DNA of 64,000 bases, taken from assembly GCA_000447245.1 (NCBI GenBank), contig AUYT01000001.1, positions 1,730,001 to 1,794,000 on the forward strand, in the 5' to 3' direction. The number at the start of each line of letters is the position of its first letter. The stretch's first letter is position 1. The position numbers and the translations under genes were made by a program. This DNA comes from a candidate division Zixibacteria bacterium RBG-1 (GTDB lineage: Bacteria; Zixibacteria; MSB-5A5; DSPP01; RBG-1). The notes under the pieces are model-generated. The model did no database searches. It had not been told where the DNA came from and worked only from the letters and a program-made list of their open reading frames with translations. Positions 63,325 to 64,000 of the stretch are shown here, piece by piece.

Positions 63325-64000
63325 CTAACTATTGAAACCCAGGTTCACTTGTTTGAATTTTCGGGAATGTGACCAGGAAAGTATAGTAACTATCCCAAAA
63401 CCGATTTGAAAAACCAAAAGCAATGGAATGGCTACATAAATTTTATTCGCCCAGGCATAAAAAATAGTCAGGGTCAGATACCCGAAAAAGATTAGCTCTG
63501 CCAGGGAGACCCAGTTATGCTGACTTTGGTATCTTAGGGGGGTCAAAAATGACAATTTCTTTTCGATTCCGTATTTGGGAGTCCGGACAAATTCAGTCTT
63601 ATAATTCCACAAACCTTCCAAAGCTGCTTTGGTGTTGTTGACCCACAGACCGATTCCTAAGGGCAACAAAATCGGCAGATATTTCAAAACCGTCTTCCAG
63701 TTTTTGTAAATCTCCTTCTGGGAACAGGCAAAATAAAACCAGACCGAGAGGGTGGTGGTTATAAAGAAAAATGTGTAAACCAAAAAGGCCTTATTCCAGT
63801 CCAGGTTTAACCACAAAGCTAAACTGGGTAAGATCAAAATCAGAGGAATCAACATAAATAGATAAGACAGATTATTGGTTAAATGGAAAGTGGCTTCCAA
63901 TTTCATAGGCCAGGGTAAGCCGGATTTCCAGATCACCGGCAAAAGTTTTTTGGCGGTCTGGACCGAACCTTTGGCCCAGCGGTGTTGCTGGGTTTTGTAA
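63325..64000 (-). CDS. Family 2 glycosyltransferase, membrane C-terminus (5' end outside window)
   Basis: The visible 225 codons are the C-terminal part of a processive-type GT2. The frame continues past the internal TTG at 63942 to the window edge, where YKTQQHRWAKGSVQTAKKLL contains the QxxRW acceptor-site motif, followed by FHLTNNLSYLF and about four to five hydrophobic segments. Catalytic aspartates lie beyond the edge. Candidates are cellulose-synthase-like or glucosylceramide-synthase-like enzymes making a surface glycan or glycolipid. Confidence 0.85.
   Translation of the reverse strand, partial: YKTQQHRWAKGSVQTAKKLLPVIWKSGLPWPMKLEATFHLTNNLSYLFMLIPLILILPSLALWLNLDWNKAFLVYTFFFITTTLSVWFYFACSQKEIYKNWKTVLKYLPILLPLGIGLWVNNTKAALEGLWNYKTEFVRTPKYGIEKKLSFLTPLRYQSQHNWVSLAELIFFGYLTLTIFYAWANKIYVAIPLLLVFQIGFGIVTILSWSHSRKFKQVNLGFNS

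Noticed and set aside
1-64000. CRISPR arrays, rRNA genes, integrase or transposase genes, prophage
   Set aside because: I looked for regular direct repeats with spacers, conserved rRNA segments and recombinase motifs and found none.

Overview
The window is a chromosomal stretch of a bacterium, all of it protein- or tRNA-coding apart from short spacers. It has no rRNA, CRISPR array, prophage or recognisable transposase. Three features point to the FCB superphylum, and a Zixibacteria-like candidate lineage is my best guess: a PorX-like response regulator fused to a PglZ/alkaline-phosphatase domain, a secreted dockerin protein with repeats of the form GDANGSGG...IIYLVNFVFKG, and PEGA-domain and lamin-tail-domain proteins. 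Placement rests on recalled family resemblance, not on a tree.

Layout. 1-7743 (+): the tail of a sensor kinase, a terminator, then a packed run porX-like, tsaE, tsaB, rimI, accD, folC, followed by uvrB on its own promoter. 7749-10990 (-): a large secreted HExxH / lamin-tail / dockerin protein and an unusual protein resembling the N-terminal domain of cyanophycin synthetase without the ligase. 11293-13743 (+): a copper P-type ATPase; a four-half-site palindromic operator lies in the divergent spacer. 13773-17325: an HNH endonuclease and an SOS module (lexA with a GAAC-N4-GTTC box, divergent from a small gene and dinB), with several structured repeats. 17482-25650: PAP2 phosphatase, a small ORF coupled to tyrS, PBP1A, and the nucleoside-salvage operon deoB-cdd-deoC-deoA.

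25717-60199 (-) is one colinear 34-kb information-processing cluster: tRNA-Thr, tuf, rpmG, tRNA-Trp, secE, nusG, rplKAJL, rpoBC, rpsLG, fusA, a glutamine amidotransferase, a second tuf, then the S10/spc/alpha operons through rplQ and a rho-independent terminator. Two nearly matching promoters (before tRNA-Thr and before rpsL) serve it. Upstream lie a PEGA-domain Ser/Thr kinase, a trans-sulfuration PLP enzyme and the end of a family-2 glycosyltransferase.

The least ordinary observations are: (a) a 96-codon unknown gene inserted between rpsJ and rplC, coupled by stop/start overlaps on both sides; (b) a 232-bp fusA leader with mutually exclusive helices, one of which buries the Shine-Dalgarno; (c) the stand-alone cyanophycin-synthetase-like N-domain protein and the TAGTCAA operator; (d) probable leaderless mRNAs for uvrB, mrcA, deoB and tyrS; (e) a tandem repeat in the rplE-rpsN spacer carrying minimal ORFs; (f) two tuf genes identical almost exactly from start to stop.
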